Below are positions 11,441 through 21,729 of a DNA stretch of 56,910 bases, piece by piece (position 1 is the stretch's first letter; the number at the start of each line of letters is the position of its first letter). The stretch lies in contig RHPI01000863.1 in the NCBI GenBank assembly GCA_009103225.1, positions 63,892 through 120,801 on the forward strand, given 5' to 3'. This DNA comes from Chlorokybus atmophyticus. Its lineage: Eukaryota > Streptophyta > Chlorokybophyceae > Chlorokybales > Chlorokybaceae. The notes beneath the pieces were generated by a model. It was not told the origin of the DNA and did not search any database. It worked only from the letters and a program-made list of their open reading frames with translations. The translations under genes were made by a program, and so were the position numbers.

Positions 11441-12130
11441 CTAACGCAGTTGAGGAGGGCCGTTGGTGCGGCAATCGTCGCACCAGTACTCCTCCATGGG
11501 TATTGCGTCCAATGGGGGCTACAGACAGTAGCAATGCAGGCCCTTGTCACAGCCATCGCAGAGCATCATAATTGCGTCATCGCCAGCGTTGCCGCAGCGT
11601 TCACAGCATGTGCTGCGGGCGGGGCGAGGGTGCTGGATGCGCGCGAAGCCTGCTACGTAGGGGAGGTGACATGGCGCGCAGATTACCATGTTGTCTTTCA
11701 ACCTCTCGCCATTCTGACCAAGAAGGTCCAGCACTCCCGTGGGGTACACCTTGAAAACCTTATAGACGGTGCGGCCCACGGAGGTGTCGAGCGTATCCTT
11801 GGTGGCTGCCATGCAGTAGGCAAAGTCACCTGCTTGAAACCGCCGTTGGCGCTCCCTGTAGAAGCCGCATCGCATGCGTTCGTGGCGCAGAGCATGACGG
11901 TGCTGTGCGATGCGCAGGTTGTGGAAGGCTATCAGGACAGTGTGCTCGCACAGCGTGGCACGTGTGGTGATGTTGTGGTGCATCCAGTCGGGATCATTGA
12001 GGTTGTCCACCACACGGTCTACTTCCTGCTGTGCATGAAAGGGAAGCAATGGCGGACACCTGGACAGCAAGTAGTATGGGCTGTACTCGCGCATCGCCGC
12101 TTGCTTCGACAATCGGTAGCCAAGAGCCAC
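11441..12130 (-). pseudogene. Integrase C-terminus with PHD finger
   Basis: The frame continues the integrase: a basic segment (LRIAQHRHALRHERM), then YRERQRRFQAGDFAY and KVFKVYPTGVLDLLGQNG, which fits the SH3-like GPY/F region of Gypsy integrases. At 11605-11471 a C4HC3 pattern follows: CERC, LCDGCDKGLHCYC, then WCDDC. This is the Cys/His spacing of a PHD finger. One in-frame TAG at 11519-11521 lies where the family pattern would have Gln or another residue. Translation then reaches its stop at 11441-11443. PHD fingers bind histone H3 tails; a role in choosing insertion sites is inference. Confidence 0.7.
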
Positions 12131-12148
12131 CCACGGAAGGTGGTCGTC

Positions 12149-12844
12149 TCAGGTGTTCTTCTCATAATACAACACGTACTTGCGGAGTGCCTTCTTGATA
12201 GTCTGCACCGTCCGCTCGGCGAGACCGTCGGCTTGAGGGTGGTCACGCGAAGTACGGCGATGATCGATGTAGCATCTGTCCAGCAGGGTGTCAAACTCCC
12301 CTCTGAACTCAGTGCCCTGGTCGGTAATGACCTCAGTGCATCCGCCAAACCAGCTAAGGACATGGGAGAGGAAAGCTTGAGCCCCCCCCCTGCTGCTCTT
12401 GTCGGGTAATGGCACCAGCTCCACCCATTTGGAGAAGTGCTTGATCATGACCAAAATGTAGCGGGTGCCCCGCACCGAGGGTGCCAAGTCTCCCAAGCTG
12501 TCGACTTCCGAGCGGTAGAAAAGCCCAGAGATGGGGAGAAAGGGCAAGGTGGCGCTGCGTGTGTTGAGGCTGGCACATACCATGTCACACTGCTGGCAGC
12601 GACTGACAAACCCCTGCACCTGTTTGGACAGCCCATACCACCATTATTGCGCCCTAACTAGGCTGCCGGTATGCTTGACACCGAAGTGCCCAAGCTCCGT
12701 GTGGAGGGCAGCGATAATGCCCTCGCGTGTGGCTGGTGTTGGCACCTTCTTGTCCTCGTCCTGGACGCGGCGGTACACTTTGTCATCCGCCCACCGGTAG
12801 TGGCGGGTGCGCTGACTGACACGATCTTTCTCTCGTGCACTCAT
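12149..12844 (-). pseudogene. Gypsy integrase core
   Basis: The HHCC region is visible as LHTELGHFGVKHT and, after a stop/frameshift near 12645, FVSRCQQCDMVC. The catalytic core shows EVDSLGDL, VITDQGTEF and DGLAERTVQTIKK, so the D, D and E positions are all present. The paired tryptophan/aromatic context (KHFSKWVELVPL) is typical of Gypsy integrases. The long opposite-strand frame at 11450-12409 is only the shadow of this gene. Confidence 0.85.
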
Positions 12845-13000
12845 ATTGGAGGGAAGCTGGCATTTTGAAGGAAGGAGAGTGATGGCTTATTCAGCCATAT
12901 GTCCTGCCTGGTGTCGGTAAGTGCCAGCTCGCTGTCGTTGACTGCGATGTCGACCGCGTGGACGTCCCCTAGTGATGTGGTCACTGTGGGGTCGGTAGCC

Positions 13001-13753
13001 TCAAGGGCAGGAACCTCCTCTGTCGTTGAGGTGGTGTTGATCTGGCGCTCTAACCATGACGCGGCACAACATGGCCGCCATGGTGGGAGCTGCTGCGGGG
13101 CCGAGCTCCTGCCGAGCTCCGGTTGCATCGTTGGTATTGCGATGAGGGTTGCAACTGAGGCCATCAGCGTCCTGGTTGGTGAGGCCGGCGCGGTGGTTGA
13201 TCTCGAAGTCATATTCCTGCAGCAACAGGGCCCAGCGAGCAAGTTTCCCTGTCAGATATTGGTTGGTCATCAACCACTTGAGTGGCTGATAATCGATGAT
13301 CAGCTGGAATTGACGACCAAAAAGGCAAGGTCTGAAGAAGGAGATAGCCCATACTGCAGCGAGGCACTCCCCCTCATAGCTGATATACTTGGCCTCAGCG
13401 CTGTTGTTGCTTCGGCTGGCGTACGACACCACCCGCTCCTTCTTGTTCTCATCGTGCTGTACCAGCACAACCCCCATCCCAAGTTTGCTCCAGTCGGTGT
13501 GGAGGATGAAGGGCTTGTTGTTGTTAGGACGTTGCAGGATGGGAGCGGTGGTGAGCCTGCCCTTTAGCTCCTCAAACGCCTGCTGTTGCGGCCCCTTCCA
13601 CGCAAACTCCACCTCCTTCTTTAGGAGCTCTTTGAGGGGTCGCGCGATCTTTGCGAAGTCCTTCACGATCCGGCAATAGTAGTTGGCAACGCCCAGAAAG
13701 GCATGCAGACGCGTAAGGTTCGTGGGAGCAGATATAGCCGCCAAAGCCTCCAC
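13001..13753 (-). CDS. Gypsy RNase H domain (uninterrupted 250-codon segment)
   Basis: The segment starts in the RT thumb/connection (LHAFLGVANYYCRIVKDFAK). It continues to an RNase H with FILHTDWSKLGMGVVLVQ (first catalytic Asp), SNNSAEAKYISYEGECLA (catalytic Glu), and LIIDYQPLKWLM plus NQDADGLSCNP (Asp). The frame is uninterrupted here, although the flanking RT and integrase are broken. The + strand copy at 23680-24300 is the same domain with four internal stops. Confidence 0.85.
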   Translation of the reverse strand: MEALAAISAPTNLTRLHAFLGVANYYCRIVKDFAKIARPLKELLKKEVEFAWKGPQQQAFEELKGRLTTAPILQRPNNNKPFILHTDWSKLGMGVVLVQHDENKKERVVSYASRSNNSAEAKYISYEGECLAAVWAISFFRPCLFGRQFQLIIDYQPLKWLMTNQYLTGKLARWALLLQEYDFEINHRAGLTNQDADGLSCNPHRNTNDATGARQELGPAAAPTMAAMLCRVMVRAPDQHHLNDRGGSCP

Positions 13754-14503
13754 CTTTGCCTGCTGTACACATTATGGGGCACAATCATGTGCCCTAGGTA
13801 GGGTACCTTGCGAGTGAAGAAGGTGCACTTATCGAGGTGCACTGTCATCCCCACCCCCTTGAGTCTCTTTAGCACAACCTCGATGTGCTGCAGGTGCTCG
13901 TCGTTACTGCGACTGAAGGTGAGAATGTCGTCAATGTAGCATCGCGCGGAGTTCAGCCCCTTTAAGGCTTTGTCTATGATGCGCTGGAACTTGGCATGAG
14001 CGTTCTTCAATCCAAAGGGCATGACCTTCCACTGGTACAGCTGCCGGTTGCCCCAAAAAGAGGACTTGTGCTTGTCCTCCTCCTTGATGGCGATCTAGTT
14101 GTACCCTTGTATATCCAGAATGCTGAAGATGGTGCAGTCTCCTACATTTCCAAAGATACCCGCTGCAGTAGGCATTGGATATCTGTTTTGTTTGGTCTTG
14201 TTGCTGAGGGGGCGATAGCGAGGGGGCCATTCAAATAAATACGGTACGCTTCAGAGGTCACCACACTCGCCGTTACCGGTGACTGGTGACTCCAGCATGT
14301 AGCCTAGCATGCTAGACTACAGCATTGCCGCACATGCGCCGGTCTGTCCAGTTGCCTGCTGAAACCTTCTTTAGGGGCATGACAATCGCGACCGCAAAGT
14401 CCAATGTGGACTCGTCTATTAGGATTGCATCTAGCAGAGCCTTGCACCTCTGCTCCACCAAGTCTTCATTCAACTTGGAGAGTCGGTATTGTCGTTGAAA
14501 CAC
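13663..14503 (-). pseudogene. Gypsy reverse transcriptase
   Basis: It starts with FQRQYRLSKLNEDLVEQRC and IVMPLKKVSAGNW, the usual fingers region. It passes through frameshifts and a damaged stretch at about 14100-14340. It resumes with MPFGLKNAHAKFQRIIDKAL and the catalytic CYIDDILTFS (about 13940), then LDKCTFFTRKVPYLGH. The YIDD box is intact. The fingers and palm are out of frame with each other. Confidence 0.85.
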
Positions 14504-14675
14504 GGTTCGGTGTCCACCAACTCGATGTCCATCTGGTTAATCGAGCAAACACCCAGTTCCCTTACGCTGAAACTGAACTAACTTCTCCACTTGTTGAGGA
14601 GAGCCTCCAGTTGTTCTCGCGTTTGGTCTGTAGCCAGTGGTCCAATGGCATGGGACCAAGAGGTGGCATTGGCAA

Positions 14676-16557
14676 CTACTGGGATGTCCTCCACCGTGAT
14701 TGCTGCTCCTTTATATGGGCGATTTCGAGGGCGGTGTGTGCCGCTTTGGTCTCTTGCACGCGATTGGCCCACCCCCCTGCCAGGTGTTCGAGCTCCTGGA
14801 AGGACACATAGCGGTCTTCGAGAGCAAAGCACATTTTCCATAACCATACCATGCTGTTCTGATCCATGGCGCTTCCCAAGAATTGGCATTGCTGACTGTC
14901 GGTCAGCGTGGAACCTATGATACTGCCTGGAGAGAAGCCCATGGCGCGTTCGCGCTCACGTGCGTTGGGTTTCTCACGTTGGCCTGTATTGGAATCCAAC
15001 ACCATGCCTGCGGCGTGGTTGCAAAAGGCGCACGATCCTGGGTAGGACGCCAGCGTGGGCAGCGCATGACGTGGTTGCCCAGGCTGGTTGCACTGGTAGA
15101 AGTGCTGGTGATTGTGTCGGGTGACTGGTTGTGCTAAACGACTAAAGTCCAGCATAGCGTCGACGACGAGGTGCAGATATTCAGCAGCAAAGAGATCATC
15201 GATTGTTGTCAGGTTGGTCCACTTGGCGCGGACGCGATGAGTATGGGAGCCATGCCGTGCTGCGTTGATTCTGAGAGGATGTCCCAATAAGGAACGCACC
15301 TGTCGGAAGATGTTGGCCACGTGATGGCGCTTATCGTCCTTGGAGTGCACATTCTCAATGATGTATCCTGGAGGCCTGGACAGCTGGCTGCTTTGCAGGA
15401 TTTTGATGACACGCATTAGTTCCTAGAACAGTCGTGAGCGAGGATCAGCAAGTCCTTAGCCGCTGCCTGCTCTGGAGTGTCCTTGACACTCCCATCCTGC
15501 TATCAGGAGGTGTTGACATTCACACGTGCAAGTGACACGCCAACAACATCAACACAAGAGTATGACTGCTACTGCCATAAATGCCATACAAGTCCAGAGG
15601 TTTTATACCCCGCCAGTTTCTACACACGTCTACATTTGCAAGCACCGCGTGCATAATACTCAGCCTTTTAATGCGCTTTAAGTTGTGCTGTTTAGCTCAC
15701 GACCAGAGCTTTCCAGCAAGCTAAGCCACGCCTGCTAAGCTTACGTATCCACAAAGCTACGCGGTTTCTCCCAACGCTCTACTCATCTCATCAGCATCTA
15801 GTCCGGAGTCCGTCCTGGCTCGACCATCTTGCTAAGTCCGGAGTCCACGTGCTCAGCCCATACCTTCGAATCTCGACTCTTGTGTAGAGGGCCAGCTGAC
15901 CAGATACAAGCATCACCCATGTGATACCTTCAACAGCAGGTCGATGTTGCTCATTGCTAGGAGGTGATCCGCAGTAATTAAACGGATGTCCTGTGGCAGT
16001 GCCTTCAGACTGCCTTGCAGTGCCGATAGCGGCAGTCGCTGCTGGTAGCATTTATGTAGGTGGCGCAGGTGGTGGCCCAGGGCAATCTGTGCGTGTGGAT
16101 CAGGGTCACAGTAGAAGTACTTGGTGACCGTCGCGCCGGTGTTGAGGATAGCGGCGAGGCCACTACCTGTTCCTCCAAATAGTTTCGACACAGTGATGCC
16201 TTGTTGTTGCCGGAATACGTGAAACTTTACTACTCCAGTGGCCACCTGGTGTTGTTCCTGTACAGCAGCTTGGTCCTTGTAGAGAGGGAACCGTGAAGTG
16301 AGCCGCGGTCTGGTCAGTAGTGGATGTGCGACCACCTGTGCGCGCCAGCGGCGTTCTGCTGGTTTGTTGTGGGCCGCTTCTTCGGTGGCATCTTCCTGAG
16401 ACTCGTCGCATGCGATAGGAGAGCCTTGGTCCGAGTTGTGGGTAACCACCGCAAATAATCTGTCATTGGTCATCGAACCTGACCTGTTGGTGGTTGCCGA
16501 CAACGACCTGTAGGTGGCTGTTGCAGCTAACCTCTGGTGGGAGCGAGTGCGAGCCAC
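14676..16557 (-). pseudogene. Cytosine-5 DNA methyltransferase inside the Gypsy polyprotein
   Basis: The order of C5-methyltransferase motifs is clear. Motif I is SKLFGGTGSGL (about 16180). Motif II is YFYCDPDPHA, with QDIRLIT after it. Motif IV carries the Cys in WECQGHSRAG (Cys codon 15486-15488). Motif VI is YIIENV (about 15356). Motif VIII-like is HTHRVRAKWTNL. The C-terminal part has ARERERAMGF and LGSAMDQNSMVWLW, resembling motifs IX-X. It lies between protease and RT, so it was part of the retrotransposon polyprotein. A Copia solo LTR (15511-15935) splits it eight codons before the catalytic Cys, and two more stops follow that Cys (near 15459 and 15423). Methyltransferase-bearing retrotransposons are known from charophytes and dinoflagellates; this copy is dead. 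Confidence 0.85.
15511..15935 (-). repeat. Solo Copia LTR (425 bp) nested in the methyltransferase
   Basis: On the minus strand it starts TGTTGAAGG and ends GTCAACA, and it shares many blocks with the Copia 3' LTR at 3810-4233. These include cttagcaagatgg, gctggaaagctctgg and gcaaatgtagacgtgtgt. A TATAAAA box lies at 15601-15607 on that strand. The flanks on the minus strand are cctgc and cctcc, a 5-bp target duplication with one mismatch. Removing the LTR and one duplicate restores continuity of the surrounding motif. No internal Copia sequence remains, so it is a recombination product. Confidence 0.88.
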
Positions 16558-16649
16558 CAGCTCAAGAGGCAGATATCCTTGAAACTCTCCGTCCTCCTTA
16601 TCCTAATGAGGACAAAACCATGCCTTCTTTGTCTAGCAATCCAACCCCA

Positions 16650-16960
16650 TGCCAACAGGGAAGTTGGAATCCTGTCCCAACCACGGGGCAAAGGATCCGG
16701 CGTCGGTGACCACACACTTCTGTATGACCTCGGTGTTGCGGGACGGGTCCATTCCTGTCAAGCGTATGCAGAGGGCTTGCTTGGTGATGGCAATCACCTT
16801 GTCACGGCTGCCGGTTGCGGTGCTGAGCATGTATGGGCACGGCATCAGCTCAGCGCTGGTGATGCCAAGGTCACGTGCGAGGTAATGTCCGATGACGACA
16901 GGGGTCCATAGCCCAGCATCACCCGCTTGGGTGCTCGTCCATTCATAGTGACATGCTTGC
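16650..16960 (-). pseudogene. Gypsy protease region, active site lost
   Basis: VVIGHYLARDLGITSAEL, CPYMLSTATG and LCIRLTGMDPS match the + strand fragment at 10846-11148 over most of its length. At the expected D-S-G the DNA reads as G-Y-G followed by a frame change, so the catalytic triplet is gone. It lies directly before the methyltransferase in the element's order. Confidence 0.6.
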
Positions 16961-17129
16961 CTTGGTTGGCGATCATGGATGCGTTGGCAAGGATGCGCAG
17001 CTGCTTGAATCGTCGATAGCGTGTGCATGGGGTGTCCGCTACTGCAGTCTCCTCCGATGGTGTCGAGCGCAGCGCGGTAAGCGCCCCTCACCCAGCTAGG
17101 TCTTGACCGCGGCCTGGCCCGAACCATCC

Positions 17130-19086
17130 TTACCTTGGCTGTTGATAAACACGCTGTGGCCTGGGTGCCGGCGGTGCCGCCTGCGGCTGTCCTGATTGTG
17201 GCGCCGGGGGATTGCGTCTTTGTGTGGCCGGGGTCATTGCTAGCGGCGTGGCCAATGGCTGTTGGGGAAACCCTGGAGGACCGGGTGGTTGTAGGCCCGC
17301 CTCCCGTGCGGCCGGTTCTTCCACATAAGTCCAGCGTATTGCATGAGCCTCCCTGACCAGTGTACCTTCCCATGTGGCTATTGGGTTATAGATTACGTCA
17401 CTCCAGCGCTGATTCAGAGGCAGGGGTTGGAGATACACTGCACGCAGAAGCCGCGCTCTTATGTCGTAGATGATGGTGGGGACCCTAAGGATCCCTGCCA
17501 TGTAGGCATCCCATCTGCCATTGACCACTCCCACCTCCAACACCGTTGTTGCTCGCGCCCGCATAGTGAGGTAAATCTTTGGCTGTTAGACATGCTGCTC
17601 GTAGGCTGCGATGCGTCTGCGTTGCCGCGCTGCTTCCACCCTTGGCAACTTTAGTACGGCCTTTTGTACTCCTTCTAAGGTGTCAGTGGCTGTTGAGGCA
17701 ACCTCGTCATAGGCTTGCCGTTGTAAACGCAGGAAGGCGTCCAATCAGAACAATTTAGTGCTGAAAGCGAACAGGGGGCCTGCGGGGTGATTGGTGACTA
17801 GCCAAGTCACTTGTCTTGCTCGAGCTACATTACCACCTTCTCGCATCCCCAGCATCCGTCTCAAGCCGATGCCTTCTTATCGGTGCAGCATGGTTGCTTG
17901 TTGCAACAGGGCAGTATGTAGTTGCTGTTCCCCGATTAAACCCGCTCCATCTCGTTGTGTCCACCCTTGCGTTGTGAGGTAGCCTCTCCCTGGATCCCGC
18001 TAATCTTCAGGCAAGTCTTCCAACAAGGCGGGTAGCAGCGGGGCGATCACCCCCCTAAGTTGTTGGGCCAGCGCCCTCGTCTGGTCACCGTTGGGCCCAC
18101 CGACAAGAGGTGTTGTACTAGATGATGGGCCAGCGACTGTTGGCTAAAGAATGCCAGCGCAAGCATCGGCAAGGGCGTGCGCTCTTGCGTCGATTGCCGC
18201 CGCTTGATCCTGTCGCCAGGTGAATGCCTGTTTCAGCGCGGTGTAGTGCTCATGACGTCGGACGGTATTGAGGGGCCTCAGTGCTTCGCTGTCACCCAGA
18301 GGCGTGTCGGCTGTATCAGCGATGTTCTGCTGTACGTTGGGTTGCCGGTCCCTATACGTGTCCAGTGGGCTGGGCTCAAGGGGTTCATAACGGACTGGTG
18401 AAGGTTGGCGTGGCGCCGTTTGCATATCGTTATGCAGAGTTCAGAACATCCGCAGTGCCAGCTCCAGTACAACAGGCGTTCTGACAGCGAAGACGCGGTC
18501 CTGCATGGGAGGTGCCGTGCCGGCGAGGATTCAACCTCCAGCTGCCGCTGAGTCTGTTCTGGCAGCGTGTGATATTCAAGCAGTGGGAAGACTCGATCAC
18601 TGCGTTCAACACGTGTTGTGCGCTCCCCTTTTGGTGGGATCTGCCCCACGCATGATGGTCTCCCAAGCACGCTCAGCTTGCTGACCTCGCGAGACAGCCT
18701 GAGGGACGTCGAGGGCGCGCAATGTAGCTGAGCGGGTTGTTGCAGCGGCAGCAGGCTCGACAATGGCACTGTCGGTGGTGGCGAGAGTGCCGCTCAATGG
18801 CGCGAGAGTGGTCTCAAAGCCTGCTGGCACAGGTGGTTCTGCGGCTGGAGCGGGACTGGTGCGACCTGCTGCTGCAAGGTCGGTGACAGCAGTGGCTGTA
18901 ACCTGCGTGCTCACCAGTATGGGCGCGACGGTGCTCACTGGTAGACCAGTTTCTGGTGAGATTGGAGCAATTGCTACTAGCGTTGACGGAGTTCACGTCG
19001 TAGCCGATGTGACCGTTGCGGCTAGTGAAGTACCACTGGTGGCTTCAGAGGAGGTGGCTGTTGACGATGTTGCGGCTTCCCTTTAA
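17130..19086 (-). pseudogene. Gypsy Ala/Pro-rich spacer, function unknown
   Basis: The frames are broken but homologous to 9750-10460 on +. Recognisable pieces are LIAHMARLEEDKEQDYRACY (about 19200), HYTALKQAFTWRQDQAAAI (about 18230), LPALLEDLPED, and GRWDAYMAGILRVPTIIYD (about 17500). A proline-rich tail (PAPQSGQPQAAPPAP) comes before the protease. This may be a second structural segment of gag. No known domain is recognised. Confidence 0.55.
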
Positions 19087-19308
19087 ACTCGCCGGGATGG
19101 TTGAATACGCGACGGGTTGCTCATGTCTCTCGTGCGCTTTTGAGCCATCAGTGTCCACCAGGCAGAGTAACAGGCGCGGTAGTCCTGCTCCTTGTCTTCC
19201 TCCAAGCGTGCCATATGTGCTATGAGGGTAGCGATATGGTCATCAGCTGGCGGTTGGGCTGGAGCCTTGACGGCAACAGCAGCAGCGCGCGGACGTTCTT
19301 CCAGTCCC

Positions 19309-20860
19309 TTACGCTGAGGAGGGATTCTTCCCCCTGTAGCCTTGCTCTTCCTTGCGAGCGTTGGCGTAGTTGTTGGTATGCTTATGGCCTCCGGTGTGAT
19401 TGCTGTTGTAGCCATCAGAGTTGTTGCCGCTATGGCCACCAAAGTTGTTGCCGTTGTAGCCACCAGTGTTGTTGCTGTTGTAATTGTCGACGGGTCTCAA
19501 CTGGCGGAACTTGAGCCAGCAGACTGACTCCAAGTGGCCTATCTTGTGACAGTAGTCGCAGGCCAGAGTTGAGTACTCTTCGGTGCACTCCTTTTGGTAG
19601 TGCCCATGCCGTCCAGAGCGATGACACAGCACAGGGGCAGACAAAGCAGTATGCGCTGACCGTTTCCCTTTGTCGCGTGCTGGTGGAGCGTTGCGGCCAC
19701 GTTCGCGGCGCGAAGGCTTGACAGTCGTGCTGGCTATAGGCCGTGAGGCGCTGCGGTTGGTTTTCAGCACTGCCTTCTCATACACCAAGCGCTTATGGGT
19801 GGCTTGTGCAGTTTCGAAAGCTTCCTTAAGCGTGTAGCCAAGGGGCCTGCTGTAGTTTAGGGTCAGGCGCGTCGACTTGCTCAAGGTGGCATCCAACTCA
19901 TTGACATATACCACTGCAGCCGCCTCATCGCTGACGATCTTGTAGTCAGTGTCCTTCAACAGTCCTTCCAGTCTGCAGTACAGGCGTAGGGGGACCTCAT
20001 TGGGCTTGCGCCGGAACCGCCTCAACTCCTCCACTTTGCTAGTGGTTTGCACTGGGAAAGTGCAACGAAGTGCAGCGTATAGATCCTTGAGTGGAGAGTT
20101 AGAGATAGCAGCACCTACAGTGATGGCTGGTGCGCGCAGTGCAACTGACCCGAGGGTGAAAGCACTGCCTCCCGCACGAGAGCCAGGTGTTGCCATAGGT
20201 AGGGGCGTGCCCACCTCAACAGCTGCAGTTCGTTGTTCTTTAGGTCTGGCAGCAGAACGGTCCAGGATCCGGGCCCATCGCGCGGCCGTCTTGATCTCAA
20301 TCTCTGCAGGGGTCAGGTTGACGATCACCAACTCCGGTTCCTCCTCCTCTGCTCCGTCAATGGCTGCCGCTATGGACAACCGGTAACTGCAGCGGGAGTG
20401 GCAGGTGGAAAGACGGCTACTGAACTATGGAGTGATGCCGGTGCTATGGTACTGGAAAGCTCGCCATAACCATCAACTCGATGCAGTTCAACAGCAGACT
20501 TTCTGACATCATGTGCTTCATGATCCAGGTACTAAGCAGTAATGCGAAAAGAGATCTCATCTGACTAGTCTTTCTTCTTCAGAGCATGTTGTCGCATGTT
20601 GGAGTGGAACTTAATGATGAATTCGTCCAGAGAAGTAGTGCCAACGCGTCCGGAGAAGCGCAAGGACGTGGTTGAGCTGGAAGACTCCATCTCGTAGTCG
20701 TCACTGTCGAACGAGAATGGGGAAGCTCGATGCCGTGGAGTGGATAGGAACGGAGTGAAGTCGAAGATAGCACGTGAGCCTCTGCTGCTACTATCATTGC
20801 TCCCGTCGCTGGTCCGCTCGTAGGTGAGGTTGGAGGTTGGGCTTCAGCTGCTGAGGTCAC
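19309..20860 (-). pseudogene. Gypsy gag with zinc knuckles
   Basis: An N-terminal piece (about 20690-20580) reads SLRFSGRVGTTSLDEFIIKFH, a typical gag opening, then meets a stop. The main 356-codon frame (20379-19309) contains a capsid-like helical region (LKDLYAALRCTFPVQTTSKV ... RLYCRLEGLLKDTDYKI). It then has a basic segment and two knuckles: CHRSGRHGHYQKEC, whose second Cys is replaced, and CDYCHKIGHLESVC, a complete CX2CX4HX4C. A Gly/Asn-rich tail (GGYNGNNFGGHSGNN) follows. Confidence 0.75.
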
Positions 20861-20883
20861 CCTTGTCTATTGGAGAGAACGGG

Positions 20884-21713
20884 GTGGGCCTGCTCATACA
20901 GCTGGTCCAAATGTGAAAGTGTATGCAGGGTAGAGTGTTGTGCTCTACCGCCTGACTCGATGCCGCTACCACTCACCACACTATTGCTTATGTGCGCACT
21001 ATGTAATGACAATGATAACGAATGCCCAAGGATGTGTCCCCAGATACGGACTACACTATCTGATGCAGAATGCAACGCACTCACTTGAGCAAAAAGGGTG
21101 ACACTGTGAGTCAACAAGCCACTACTATAGGTAGTGCTGTTTACACAGTTCTTTGCATGAGCGAAAAATGTGCTACACTGTTAAGTGCGGTGAATGAGCA
21201 AGCAACACGTGGACACTATGCCCTGACTGATGCCAACAAGCACACTGCAACCAGGCACACCAGGCCCACAGCGATGACAAGCACAATGCACACGCGAGCA
21301 TGCACAGGCTCTCACACAGTGAGGGGGTTCTTGGTAACCGGGATGGCGTGTTCATAGTTCAAGTTGTTTCACAAGCTCTTAGCTTTCTCACTCACAGTGT
21401 CCCCAGCTAATTTGGTGAACACTGTGACTACTTATACAAGTCAAATCATGAATGTTCAGAACATAAGCTAACGGTCACATCGAGGCTATTTCCACAGCGA
21501 TTGTCACTCGATATAGAACACAACTTATAACTGAACTCACAACTGAACAGCTACGTGCGGTGCCTATGTGGGCTATGGTCGTGAGCTACCCTTAAGTTAT
21601 GACCCAGCTACTGGTCAAGGACGCGCGCGCGTTGGTATGTCGATAGACCGGGCGACGGTTGTGATGTAGACATGCCCGATGAAGGCTGGTATGTGTGGGC
21701 ACCAGGCATGACA
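20884..21713 (+). repeat. LTR-like repeat B (830 bp), partner of 8534-9361
   Basis: It has the same orientation and nearly the same length as repeat A, with similarity along the whole unit. It is preceded by a purine-rich ggagagaacgggg, which looks like a polypurine tract for a + strand element. However, the sequence on that side is a minus-strand gag. On the right, a + strand methyltransferase remnant begins within a few tens of bases. Confidence 0.6.
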
Positions 21714-21729
21714 AAAGCGGGCTTGATTG

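Larger units (their letters stand above)
11378..20883 (-). mobile_element. Ty3/Gypsy retrotransposon carrying a DNA methyltransferase and a PHD finger
   Basis: Read on the minus strand the order is gag with zinc knuckles, Ala/Pro-rich spacer, protease, cytosine-5 methyltransferase, RT, RNase H, integrase, PHD finger. RT before integrase is the Gypsy order. The copy holds several stops and frameshifts, and a 425-bp Copia solo LTR splits the methyltransferase. No matching LTR pair could be assigned with confidence. The gag side abuts repeat B (20884), and the integrase side ends next to a + strand fragment of the same family. An intact parent would have been about 9 kb internally. Confidence 0.85.

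Noticed and set aside
11450-12409. 319-codon + strand frame
   Set aside because: It lies opposite the Gypsy integrase and PHD region, has no domain of its own, and is a shadow frame.
12899-13567. 222-codon + strand frame
   Set aside because: It lies opposite the RNase H region on the minus strand, which has clear catalytic motifs.
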